NCBI GenBank assembly: GCA_039707465.1
Contig: CM077651.1
Coordinates: forward strand, 25,347,019-25,411,018
DNA length: 64,000 bases
Direction of reading: 5' to 3'
DNA from: Rhabdophis nuchalis
Lineage: Eukaryota; Chordata; Lepidosauria; Squamata; Natricidae
Below the pieces are notes generated by a model that saw only the letters and a list, made by a program, of their open reading frames with translations, was not told where the DNA came from and did no database searches. Below, piece by piece: positions 23,891 through 34,479 of this stretch. A program made the position numbers and the translations under genes. Each line of letters opens with the position of its first letter. Position 1 is the first letter of the stretch.

Positions 23891-24141
23891 ATTGTACTTT
23901 TGCTAATAAAAGAATGACACCAGGGTGTGATACGTTGAAAGAATTTTAAGGGCTTAATTTTTCCACCTTGAGTCTTTCATCTGCTGTTTTACAAGCATAA
24001 ATTCTGAAAAGTTTATAGTGTTTAGACTTCTTTGACCATCCACCAAGTAGGCTTAAGTTACGAAGCATAACTCCAGTATCGTATCTGGTCTAGGATTAAG
24101 AAGAAGATTAATGTTTTTGAAATATTAACTAAAAGGCATAC

Positions 24142-24309
24142 CAGTAAAACCCATTGATGCACCCTCTTTTGATTGTTGACGCAGCCCATCATCATCCTGG
24201 AAGTCTATATAGACAAGGTCTATGGCCTGCAACCCAAAAGCCTTCGCTGTGACAATAATTTTTTGTCTTGCATAAAGAATATCATGAGTGTCTTTACTAC
24301 TTGTTGAAC
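24142..24309 (-). CDS. CLYBL: CLYBL third-last coding exon
   Basis: 168 bp, phase 1 in and phase 1 out. It encodes STSSKDTHDILYARQKI, then AKAFGLQAIDLVYIDF and EGASMGFT, flanked by split glycine codons. Acceptor TTTTGTTTCAG, donor GTATGCC. AFGLQAIDLVYIDF is a barrel strand conserved in CLYBL. At the position of human Arg259, the site of a common human stop allele, this gene has Lys (AAA). Confidence 0.96.
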
Positions 24310-25746
24310 CTGAAACAAAAGACCACATTATGATAAAAATGTAATTATGTTACAAATGTTTGTAACGGAGCTTTAGTTTAGGATACATTTGTTTTTTATT
24401 TGCAAAAAAAAGACAAGAAATTGTTACGTGATCATAATTTTTAAGATATGGTTGAAAGAATATTATTCAACTCACAGACATTTGCTTTCTGCAAAAGCCT
24501 ATTATTTCTTACTATGTCTCTTTTTTCATAATTTTTATTTAGTTTTGTTATTATCTATTTTTATTTGTTAAAAAGGCCCACTACAAAGTTATGGATATAA
24601 TACATAAACAAACATTAAGAAAATATCCTTAAATGTTGCTCAACTCATTTAATCCAGAGTAGTGCTACTAAATGCATCTAAAATTGGTAAAAAGAAACCT
24701 TTTGGTTAAATACATTACACTTATGTAAGTATGCTAATTTCTCTTATAATTTATTCAAATTTAAAATTTTAACTTGGGAATAATATGTATATGTAATACC
24801 TTAAGTGGAATAGTTGAGATCTGTTTTGAAGCATTCACAAGAAACCTGCTAAAGATCTTATTATTCATCATTATACATTGAATTCCTTTTGTTTGGAAGG
24901 GCGGATTCTAAACTGCATTGTGATCAGAGGTTGGGTCCACATGTCAGACTAGAATATGACTGTGTAGTCTGTGGCTTAGTGTGTGTGGAAAGTATCCAAC
25001 ATGATAAGTTTATAACTCACTATGGATCTAGGAAATTGAGTTTATTCTCCAAGCTATACCCAATTAAATATGGAATCCTGCGTTGTGGGAACGTAACCCA
25101 CAAGTTCTTACAAGGGAATACAGTCCACACTTAGGCACCTGCCATAAGTGAATAGTAAAAAGAAAAGCTTCTGACCTTGTTTACTTTTTGAAAAATGATA
25201 AACAGCATCTGAAGATACAGAGGCAATAAAAATAAATTATTTGCCCAGGGCTTTTTTTTTTTAATCTGGTACCCTCCATATGTCTTGATCTACAACTTTT
25301 GTATCCCCAGGCAGCAAGCACATATGTTAAGATGAGTGCAATAAAATAGACATGCAAATAAAGACAGATTGCTAAAATATTAAGAATAATTCATAGTTCC
25401 TACACCAAAATATTACATCATATGCACACTAATATTACTTCAATAATTTTTTTTTAAAATGTTAAATTTGCATATAAAGAGATGGTTTCATTATTAACTT
25501 CCCCCATAAAATCTTACATTAGTAAACCCAGTAAACAATTGTCTATTTTCTTTTTTCCCTCCGCAAAAATTACAAAATGAACAGGTTAATGTTAATTCTG
25601 GTACTCTTTAGCCTATAAAGATAATGGAAATGTTTAGCATAGATATAGTCAAATATATTTACTGTTGATTTACTGTTGATAAAACTGAATGGAGCACAGT
25701 ATCATAACTACAGCTGAATTAACATATTCCTTAAAAAAGGAAATAC
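24310..25746 (-). other. CLYBL: CLYBL intron, 1.4 kb
   Basis: Donor GTATTTCC at 25739-25746, acceptor TTTCAG. AT-rich and unique. I see no exon, RNA gene or dated repeat in it. Confidence 0.85.
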
Positions 25747-25840
25747 CTATACTGGCACGAAAATCCTCTCCTCCAAATACCACAGCGTCTAAATGAAGGC
25801 CAACCTGTGGTTCTCGTCTCAGAGCTTCTTCACAAACAGC
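25747..25840 (-). CDS. CLYBL: CLYBL coding exon (metal-ligand Asp)
   Basis: 94 bp, phase 0 in and phase 1 out. It encodes AVCEEALRREPQVGL and DAVVFGGEDFRASIG. The acceptor context is CACTTAAAG, a weaker pyrimidine tract. The acidic GGED motif supplies one of the Mg2+ ligands of the HpcH/HpaI aldolase fold. All residues align to CLYBL without gaps. Confidence 0.95.
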
Positions 25841-27583
25841 CTTTAAGTGCAACACAAATGTTAATACAAGAAGCAGGAATTTAAAAATTAGTTTTGTAAT
25901 AAAAATATACTTTTTACTATATTCCTTATCCTAAAATAACAACAAACGATAGCCACACACAAATTAAAAAATACATACTCTGGATGCAAAAGTGGAGTAT
26001 AATTAAAATTAAAATGCAGAATGCAGTATTTTATTTCTCTATTGGTTTTTCTGATAAAGTTTTTTCAATGTAGCAACTACTTTTGGATTTAATAAAGCAA
26101 TACAAAATAAAACCCACTACATGGTGTTTACAGTATGGGACTTTTTAAAAGATTCCAAAATATTTAGTACTGCAGAGAAACACAACTAAAGCATATTTGG
26201 TTTAATACACTGCAGATGGAGATTGCAACTACTCACAATTTAATAGGCAGCATATGGTATGTTATCAACTGATGCTCCTTGGATTTCTTCAAATTAATAT
26301 AATTACCGGAGATATAAAATGCAACAAGTAGCTTAGAAAATCATTTGAAAAGCAAATGATACCTTGGGGATTTTCTAAATGCATCAATCCCAGTATCATT
26401 GCAAGCTTTGAATAATAAAATATTTATTTATTTAGAAATATAATTTGGTAGACGGCAATAATGCAATGCTGGCAAGGATGTTCTTGTGAATAACCAGTGC
26501 TAAAATAAGTTCAGCTGTTTGTATTTATTATTTTAAGCAATATTTTAAGCAGACATAATCAGTACCTGTAATGCTACTTTAATATCTACAACTCCTAAGC
26601 ATAGGAAATCATAGCTGATATTTTTCAGAGCAGGATTTAATCAATCTTTTTCTTTGAGTTTCACTTTTGAGGAAAGGCACAATATTAATTAAAAGCTAGG
26701 AGATGTAATTATACATCTTAACATTTTGCATTAAGATGTATAATTAGTATTTCTTTAGCCTATATTGAAAAAGAAATCTCTCAGACTGGGATTTATATTA
26801 ACACACTAGCCACAAGAGCCTCCCAGCAGCTCCTTCGAAAAACAGCAAACTTTTACAAGAAATCTTGGCCTGACTGGGCTGCACTCAATTTCAGCATTAA
26901 TATCTTTCTTCCACAGAAAACTGCAGGCCGGATGCCAAAAATAGGCTATCTGCATGCATTCATCACTATTGAGATGGGGGAGGGGGTAGAAAATGGATTT
27001 CTGGGGCCAAGAAGAGAAAGAGATTGTGCACATAGTCATGTCATGCAGATATTACATCCTGGAAATTCTCATGTATTTTTTTTAAATTGTTAGGGCCAGC
27101 TGAGCGTGTACATTAAAAAAAAAAATCTAAGAGAGAATATTGGAGGGGAAAAAATCTCCAATATTCTTTCAATTCCATTTTAAAATGCTTTTAAAATATT
27201 TAATATGATGCCTAAAAATCAAATGCAAAAGAGAGAAAATAAATCATGAGAGTTGTTAGAATATTTAGAAATACTCTTAACTATTTGGGGCCATTTTTGA
27301 GACTTGAGTGTCTTTTATTCCGTGTATTAATACGAGCTTAAAGTAATTGCAGCAGTGCAGAAGAAAGCAGTTATGTCAGATGCATCTATGTCATGTAAAG
27401 CTGAATAATTAGGGGTAATGACTGGATTTCTATTAAAAAATGAAAGCAATATAATTTTAAAAGCATAATAGTTTGCTTTCCCATTTCTATTTATGGTGGT
27501 GTTATTTATTTATTTAATGGAATGTATAATCTATAAGCCTAAGACTGTATTCAGGCATGCTAAATTAAACAGATCTTTCTTAC
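25841..27583 (-). other. CLYBL: CLYBL intron, 1.7 kb
   Basis: Donor GTAAGAAAG and acceptor TTAAAG. AT-rich, unique, no recognised element. A short inverted pair around 26700-26745 (ATGTATAATTA with TAATTATACATC) is the only structure noticed. Confidence 0.85.
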
Positions 27584-27685
27584 CTTAAAATTGAGCAAAC
27601 CCATTGCAGTTTCCACAAAAGGAATGAAATTGATCGGCTCTATGAGTGTTCGGCCTTGTAAGTGCTCCGCACATTTCTCTGTAAA
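27584..27685 (-). CDS. CLYBL: CLYBL coding exon (metal-ligand Glu)
   Basis: 102 bp, phase 0 at both ends, 34 codons. It begins FTEKCAEHLQGR and ends FVETAMGLLNFK. Acceptor GTTCCTAG, donor GTAAGAAA. The Glu of FVETAMG is the second conserved acidic metal ligand. The length equals that of the corresponding human exon as I recall it. Confidence 0.95.
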
Positions 27686-30600
27686 CTAGGAACATTACAG
27701 AGAGGACATAATATTAAGGCCTGGTTTTTTTTTAAACCTCTAAAAAAAATGGCCTGTAATTTCTTTGCACAAAATTGCAGACCAACCAAGCAGACAATCC
27801 GTAGTCCAGCTTGCTCGCCCCAATTCTCTGCCCCTGTGTTTTGAGTCTGTTGTTATAGGCCTATCTTGAAGAACGCTGGCATTGCTCTTATGTTTTCAGC
27901 ACTACAGGTTTAGCTGCGCACATATTTGCCTAACACCTATCATCACCCTGCCTTTGTTAAATGCAAATAAGCAGGATCTGTAAAACAAGGAAGGATTGAT
28001 ATACCTGACATTCTGTTTTCTTTCATGTCTGACACTGACGTGCCTGTATATTTTTTCCAGTCTTCCAAAGTGGCATCCACATTATTCATCACGGCCCTCT
28101 TACCCTTTGTCCTGGAGGTCTTTTCTTCATAATTTTTAGCTTACCTAGGAAGGGCCTTAAAAAGGAAGTTTAATTCTTTGAAGACCAAAGCTTTCCAATT
28201 TTTTCCATGAGAGCAGTTCACAGCTAGCTCTGAGCTGCCGGTGGGGTACCCCTGATTCCCAAATCTATCATCTGGGAACATACAAAAGCTCTTGTACAGA
28301 TTTCTTTTTTTTCCTCTCTCTCTCTCTCTTTTTCCCTTTTCAAAAGAGAAGGTGGGGGAGAAACTACCTCAGTATATTGTAAATCTATTATGTCTGTCCA
28401 GATCTAGCAATATGTGGGGAGATAAACATATCACAGGTATGCTAAGTAAATTTTAGTCAATAAAGACAGGAGGGAGAAAAAAAATCTCGCATCATTTTTA
28501 TATTTAAGGAATATTTAACCATTAATGGCTATCAAAGGGAAAGGGAATTTTAATCATCTCTCCATTCAGTCTCAGTTGGGTAAATCATATCTAAGAGATT
28601 TGCATAAATATAAACCATCAAAGACTTTTCATCTTCAAAGGGGGTTTCAAGTCCCTATAAGCTTTGTACTGTAATCATCACAGGTCACAACCCTGCAGGA
28701 ATAAGGCTGCTATGGCAACATAAAAAACTAATGCTTAAGGCTTAGCATAATATTCTGACTAATATAAAGGAAACTCATTTTGAAACCTGGCAGCCTATTT
28801 ACCAGAAACTGGATTAGAGGTGTTATTTCCCCTTTTAGCGCTTCTCTCTCTCCACCCCCACCCAAATTTCACCCCTCCCCAAAACAAAAAGAAAATAGAA
28901 CCACAGCATCTTGAAAAGGGTTCTAAGCACTTTGCAGTAACTTTACATTAGGTCAAAATAAATCAAAAAATTTTTTTTCCTGCATATTCTCTGTCCTTTC
29001 CTCTTTTTCATGCAGAGTCATCATTGTCACCACTGCCACTGCTTTTCCGATCTTTTCACAAGCTAGTAAACCCCAGAATGTAAGAAGTCAAGAAAAGGAA
29101 TAAGGAGGAGGACTTAGGAAGCCCAGCTGTCTATCAACCTCCCTACTCAGAAGTAAGGGCCAATGGCCTGATTTCCAATTAAATGAACATAGCCACAATC
29201 TTGATGTTAGACCCAACAGTGTGATAATCAAACAAAGCTATTCGCTAATAACTTCACAGGCAAGAATTGGTTCATACTCAAAATTTAAATTTTACATTAG
29301 AGCTTCTTTGTAAGTTAAATGGTTAAAAAAATGGAAGCCTCCCCCGCCCCTCCCCTGAGCTACTTCTATGGATCTGCTGAATTCTTTATGCCTTGCATTT
29401 TGGGACCATTAGGTTAGGTAAAGTTCGGATCCAAGAATGTTTCTTTTTCCCATTTTAATTATTTTTGTCTTCCTCCTTCCTTCCTTTTTTGCCCCCTTTT
29501 AAGTACTATTAGCACCAAATACAAAAGGCAACTAGTGGAGAAGTTTCAATTAATTTTTTTTTCAAAAGGAGACAATTAAATGTTTCCGGCTTGGTAAAGT
29601 GTTCATTTCAGTGAGAGGGCTGGAGAAAAGGAAAGGGGGAAGACAGAAAACAAAGACTGGGGAGGGGATGAAGGCGCAGGCTTTAGCCATTCTTTCAATT
29701 CCAGTGCACACCCGATAGTGTGTTGGGAAGAATGCCCACTGTTCAGGATTTGTGGGCGGATTGTCCCACAACAAAAGAGCCAGAGTTAGGCTTGTTATAG
29801 TCCAATAAGCCATGCCAGTCAAACAAGTACCCATCTGAAGGACAAAGAGAGAGCAAGAGATTCTCACACAAAAGGGAACAAGTAAGCCCGTCTTTTAGTT
29901 GTGCATCAGTCTCCAGGTTTTAGGCTTCGCATAAATCAAAATGAAGGGCAAAAATAAACAGCCAAAAGCTTTCCATAGCAATAGCCATCTTAAAAGCAAC
30001 GTAAGGGGAGCACTTTCTAGGAAAGGGTTGGGAAAGGAAAGATGGGCTCTGCTTCCAGGAAAAAGCAAGGCTGAGGGAAACGAATGTCCAGTCCTCTCAC
30101 ACCCAGAGAATATTTATTGATCGTTCTAAAACCTTGGATAGAGTAGAAATATGAATATGCATAGCCAACTCTCAGATGCGTTCGTTTGCTGTTTGCTCAA
30201 TCAACAAAAGGCCTTTAGATTTTGCTGTCTTTTTACATATACTATACTTTTTATACAGTATATGTAGAAATACATTTTTGTATATTTATATATACAGTAT
30301 ACAATATGTGTGTGTGTAGGTGTGTGTGTGTATATACGTATACACACACACACACATATACACAAACTAATGTAAAGAAAGAAAATGAACAGAAAAAGAA
30401 ATCAAAGAGAAAGCTAAAATTGCAAGAAAGGAAAAAAAGTTAAAGAAAAATACAAAAGCAAGAAAAAAAGTTTCCAATCTTCTTTACAGCAGTTGTTAAA
30501 TACAATTATAAATGTAGAGCTTGCTGTCTGAAAGAGCCACCGAACGTGATAAAATAATGAAATGATTCCTTGTGAGGACGTTTGGACATACTGGACATTA

Positions 30601-31751
30601 AATTTTCTGAATGTTGGAATGTTTTCTTTCACTGATATTCGATTAAGAAGTAGGCTCAATTACTGGATAATACTCTCCTGACTTGCTGACTGGGCAAGAA
30701 TGATAAAAAACCGATGGCCACTTAATACTAGTAGATATAGACTAGATGAGGACATGTAATTGAACTTCAGAATCTATTTATCTATTGTCTATTTTCCTTT
30801 ATGGATTTTATATTTAATGTGTACTTATCTCTACCCCAGGCGCGGAAAACAAAGTAAAATGAAGCTTGACTGTCTTCAATAATATTCTCAAGAAATAATA
30901 TGGTAAAGTGAAATGAAAATTCCTCTTCAATAATAAACACAATTATAGCATAATTAGGCCCATTTCAGCATTTTCTTATGCAATTTGTCAGACTAACCAT
31001 TTACAATCTCCAGTTTCTATTGGCTGAAAAGTCAGTCATGAAAAACAAACACACCTGCCAGCAATTTAAAAGGAAGACATAGAGGGCTTGACAGGAAATA
31101 ATATATTTCCTAATTAAAAACACTAGTTAAAAGCTTCCTGTTTGTTCTTTGGTCTGCCCTTGGGAGTGACCTTTCCTTCTATCTCCACTATAATTTTTTC
31201 ACATGTTGGTAAAATGCTTCCTCCATTCACCAAAATGTTCTAACATGGAGAATAAATTCTATATCATGACTGTTGGGCTTCAAGAACAATGAACAGGAGC
31301 ATTGATTCTTAACAGTTTTTGTTTCATTTTATTTGTCCAAACCAAATCATAATATATCAATATTGCATTTCTAAATCCACCTCTTTTTATACACACACAA
31401 TACATCTACGGTTACAAACTGTTCTCTTTGTCCTGTGGGTCTTGAAAACAGAGTTTTAAATGTATTCATGTGATTTGGTTCTCCCCTGCTAAGAAAGTCT
31501 ACTATGTTCAGTATCTCAGAACAGCATAGGGCAACAATCACAATTCTCAAATCTGATTTAGTTTTTGCTTAAGAGAAGATAAATTACTTTTTGATATTCC
31601 AAAACAAAATGGGTAAATTATACAGTAGATGAACTGAATCAAGTACTAACAGCAGAAATATTTCATATTTGCTTCATGATATCATTTTTTTTTCTTCCCT
31701 TCTGAAATTGGATGCAAACCTTTATCTGAGATAATGGCAGATAAAACTCAC
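27686..31751 (-). other. CLYBL: CLYBL intron, 4.1 kb
   Basis: Donor GTGAGTTTTATC at 31740-31751, acceptor CCTAG. Largely unique. It contains a TC-rich run near 28312-28330 and the TG/CA palindromic microsatellite at 30306-30360. Stretches 28540-29080 and 30950-31130 are repeat-free and could hold conserved elements, but nothing is proven by eye. Confidence 0.8.
30306..30360. repeat. TG/CA palindromic microsatellite
   Basis: A TG run on the left, a TATATACGTATA centre and a CA run on the right make a self-complementary microsatellite. It is a candidate for cruciform formation and for length polymorphism. Confidence 0.9.
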
Positions 31752-31940
31752 CCATTTTATTTCATCTACGTTGTCAACCTTCGGGAGCATCAGGCTAGTA
31801 GGAAGAATCTTGGATTTCAAAATGACCTTCATATCGTCTTCAGCAAGACCACTAGACACTGAATTGATCCTAACACACTTCTCCGTCTGACCAAAGTCAA
31901 AGTTCTCAAGGGCTTCCACAGTTTTTATTCTAGCTTCTGC
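31752..31940 (-). CDS. CLYBL: CLYBL coding exon (most upstream exon in the window)
   Basis: 189 bp, 63 codons, phase 0 at both ends. It begins AEARIKTVEALENFDFG and includes TEKCVRINSVSSGLAEDD and LMLPKVDNVDEIKW. Acceptor: CU-rich tract then AAATAG; donor TGG|GTGAGT. The RINSVSSGLAEDD and MLPKV segments form barrel strands that bind the CoA-ester substrate in this family. The reading before the acceptor is intronic, so at least two more coding exons are expected upstream. Confidence 0.95.
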
Positions 31941-32166
31941 CTATTTTTTTTGAAAAAGAGAAAGAGAAACCAAATGTTTTACTAAGAACTAACTTTTTAA
32001 AAATCAAGTTTAATTAAGTGAACAATGGAGAGATTCAGCTGCATTGCAGAGCATGATATAGTAAGATTGGGCTAGGCCATAAGCAAGGGTATCCTTGAGG
32101 TGTGATCCAAAAAGCCACGATGATGAAATTCTCTCTCCTCCCCACCCAATGTGCATTGTATATGCC

Positions 32167-32791
32167 CAGGATGGCAAACCTATGGCACGCGTGCCACAGG
32201 TGGCACATGGAGCCATTTGTCAGGGCACGCGAAGCGCTGCCCTGTTAGCTGGCCAGCGCACATGTGTGCACTGGCCAGCTGAGTTCACCCTTTTTTAAAG
32301 CCATTTTTCACCCTCCCCAGGCTCCAGAGGCTTTATAGGAGCCTGGGAAGGGCAAAAAGAGTCCCTTCCTGGAGGCCCTCCGGAGGTTTCATGAGCTTCC
32401 CTGAAGCCTCTGGAGCTCAAAAAACGGCCCTATGGGCAAACCGGAAGTTTGGGAACGGACTTCTGGTTTGGTCAGAGGGTCGTTTTAAGTGCCCCGGAGG
32501 CTTCAGGGAAGCCTCCTAAAGGTCCCTGAAGCCTCTGGAGGGCTTCCAGGGGGCGGGAGAGGTAAAATAATTTTCGCCCACCCCAGGCACCTATAAAGTT
32601 TCTGGAGCTTGGGGAGGGAGAAAAAAGCATGCAAAAAATGGCGTGTGTGGGTGTTCACGCCTGTAATGCATGCATGTGCACTGGGGGTGTGTGTCGCACA
32701 TTGCATTATGGGTGTGGCACGCCCACGCACAACCCCCCTGTGTTTTCCCCCCACTTATGGCACGTGAGCCAAAAAAGGTTCGCCATCTCTG
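32167..32791. mobile_element. hAT MITE of the CAGTGATGGCGAACC type, 625 bp
   Basis: Starts CAGGATGGCAAACCTATGGC and ends AAAGGTTCGCCATCTCTG, inverted ends of a family whose other members here are at 34050-34479 and 52806-53004. Flanks TATATGCC and GGATATGC are an imperfect duplication. The interior contains several inverted copies of CCTCTGGAG/CTCCAGAGGCTT motifs. Non-coding. Confidence 0.8.
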
Positions 32792-33104
32792 GGATATGCT
32801 ATCTTGATCTTTTTGATCATACACTGTGGATACACCTGCTCAGGTGATATCCTTTTTTAAATAGAAACAATTAGTCTTAACCACAATTTAATATGTTTAA
32901 TGAACTATTTGTGAGTCATAGTAGATGGCAGCACCTAGAGCACTTTAACTTGAACAAGTTGAACAGGGTTGGATCTGATTGGCGGTTGGATGAGACAATC
33001 CCATTGAAGAATCCTAAGGCTATGTATTTTTTTTCTTCCTAGCATTTTCTCATAAGCGCAGGCTCCACTTTTTAAATATCAACTGAGTATTGATCCATTT
33101 GGTT

Positions 33105-33247
33105 GCAACAGGAATTGATTGGCGACTGGCTTGTCACCTGAGCTTGAAATCATGAGCTGAGAGAGAAGAGGGACTTTCATGCCTATAGCGAGACTAGAAA
33201 TCACATTCTCGTGGTTCCTTATCCACTAAACCAAACTGGCCCTCTAG
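33105..33247 (-). mobile_element. tRNA-derived SINE, minus strand
   Basis: Read on the minus strand it gives GGGCCAGTTTGGTTTAGTGG, ATTTCTAGTCTCGCTATAGG and CATGAAAG, the head of a squamate tRNA-derived SINE (A-box-like GGTTTAGTGG and a degenerate B box). It is truncated, with no clear tail. A sister copy in the plus direction lies at 33852-33995. Confidence 0.7.
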
Positions 33248-33379
33248 CCTAAACCTATACACTAAGGTGGAAAATAACTCCCTTCCCCATTCCCCAAAAT
33301 CTAGAATCTTTGTTTATATAATACTTTAAATGTGATTTTTATATTTGTTGTATCTGTGTGTTTTTAATATGTAGTTTTT

Positions 33380-33462
33380 TTGCTTGTTGAGTACTGCCCA
33401 GAGTCACCTTTCAAGAAATGGGAAGCCATATAAATTTAATAAATACATAAATAAAATAAATA
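33380..33462 (+). mobile_element. LINE 3' tail fragment (L2-like)
   Basis: TTGAGTACTGCCCAGAGTC, GGGAAGCCATATAAAT and a run of AATAAATA units resemble the L2-type terminal box and tail. Confidence 0.55.
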
Positions 33463-33496
33463 GATGGCTATTTCTATAGTGTTATCATAAAAATTT

Positions 33497-33535
33497 ACAC
33501 ACACACACACACAGAGGTAGGTAGGTAGGTAGGTC
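33497..33535. repeat. AC and GGTA microsatellites
   Basis: An ACACAC run immediately followed by AGGTAGGTAGGTAGGT. Confidence 0.9.
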
Positions 33536-33851
33536 AGTCAAAATAATCTTGAAAGGGACATTTTTTTAAATAAAGGGATCATGATAATTACTGATCTAAT
33601 AAAAAATACAATTGGATCCAGAAGTGGAAAAGCGACTCTGCTCATACATGATTGATCATGAAGATTATTCATTAACTTTGGCTAAGTACTGATGGGAAAT
33701 GTAATTCAAGGGCAGAGGAACTAACTTGGTCCATTAGCTAACATATAATCCCAATAACTGATTATCAATCATGAAAAGATTAATCATGTTTACAGTTAAG
33801 AGAACATTTCTCACATTATACTATATTGGATACACTAATAATATATTATTC

Positions 33852-33995
33852 AGAGCCAGTTTGGTGTAGTGCTTGAGGCATCAGGCTAGAAACCAAGAGA
33901 TCAAAGTTCTGGTCTGCCTCAGGCACTAAGCCAGCTGGCACTATAAGGCACTAAGTCTCCTTACTGGAGAGATGGGTGGTATAAAAAATTAATTA
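33852..33995 (+). mobile_element. tRNA-derived SINE, plus strand
   Basis: AGAGCCAGTTTGGTGTAGTG (A-box region), AGGCTAGAAACCAAGAGATC, TCAAAGTTCTGGTCTGCCTC (degenerate B box) and a tail GAGATGGGTGGTATAAAAAAT that resembles a LINE-derived 3' end. Same family as the minus-strand copy at 33105-33247. Confidence 0.75.
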
Positions 33996-34049
33996 ATTAT
34001 TGGAGATATAGGGTCAGTAAATTCTCATGTGCTTCATTAGTATCTAAGG

Positions 34050-34479
34050 CCATGCTGGTGAACCTAAGGCATGCATGCCCAAAGTGGCACATGGAGCTAT
34101 GTAGCCCGTCATGCCCGGCCTTTCCTGTTTGTCTTTTGGGTTTCTGGCATGCATGCGCACATGATGATCAGCTGTCCACGCCTGTGGCAGTGCCAAAAAC
34201 CAGTGTGCGCTTGTGCGTCAGCCAGCTGATTGTTGGGTGCGCATGTGCGCCAGAACCCGTAAATGTGTCTTTTTCAGAGCGCGATCCCTTCGCGTGCATC
34301 ACAGTACTTAAATCTGGTGCATGCATGCGAACCAGCCAGCTGATTGTTGGGAGCGCATGTGCGCTAGAACCCGGAAGTTTGGCTTTTCTGGAGCACAGCC
34401 TCAATGAGCATGTGCACACATGCATGATGTTTCCGCACAACCATTTCGGCACTCGCTGCCAAAAGGTTCACCATCACTG
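34050..34479. mobile_element. hAT MITE of the CAGTGATGGCGAACC type, 430 bp
   Basis: Starts CCATGCTGGTGAACCTAAGG and ends AAAGGTTCACCATCACTG; flanks ATCTAAGG (34042-34049) and ATCTAGGG (34480-34487) are an 8-bp duplication with one mismatch. Repeated CAGCTGATTGTTGGG blocks with GCGCATGTGCGC occur inside (34220-34260 and 34338-34376). The 142-codon plus frame is an artefact of these repeats. Confidence 0.88.

Larger units (their letters stand above)
16485..24141 (-). other. CLYBL: CLYBL intron, about 7.7 kb
   Basis: Donor GTATGCC at 24135-24141 and acceptor AG at 16485-16486. Mostly AT-rich unique sequence with few elements: a CAC/CAT microsatellite near 16618-16641, a coding-like broken stretch at 18057-18528 and one hAT MITE at 22128-22429. 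Positions 18600-22100 show no gene or element I can name, although the area around 20160-21700 has a degraded, possibly LINE-derived feel. Confidence 0.8.
4450..31940 (-). other. CLYBL: CLYBL gene (3' three quarters): citramalyl-CoA lyase, mitochondrial
   Basis: Six coding exons on the minus strand, at 31940-31752, 27685-27584, 25840-25747, 24309-24142, 16484-16360 and 4545-4450, join without frame conflict into 257 residues ending at a TAA. The product matches CLYBL of the CitE/HpcH-HpaI aldolase superfamily, a TIM-barrel enzyme of the mitochondrial matrix that splits (3S)-citramalyl-CoA into acetyl-CoA and pyruvate in itaconate (C5-dicarboxylate) breakdown; the human enzyme also shows malate-synthase-type side activity. 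The acidic metal-ligand residues (Glu of FVETAMG, Asp of GGEDF) and the catalytic Asp of GSMIDMP in the last exon are all present. No stop or frameshift interrupts the visible exons, so the gene looks functional. The first two coding exons (presequence and RAVLYVPGN-type start) were not found and should lie beyond 64000. Confidence 0.93.
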
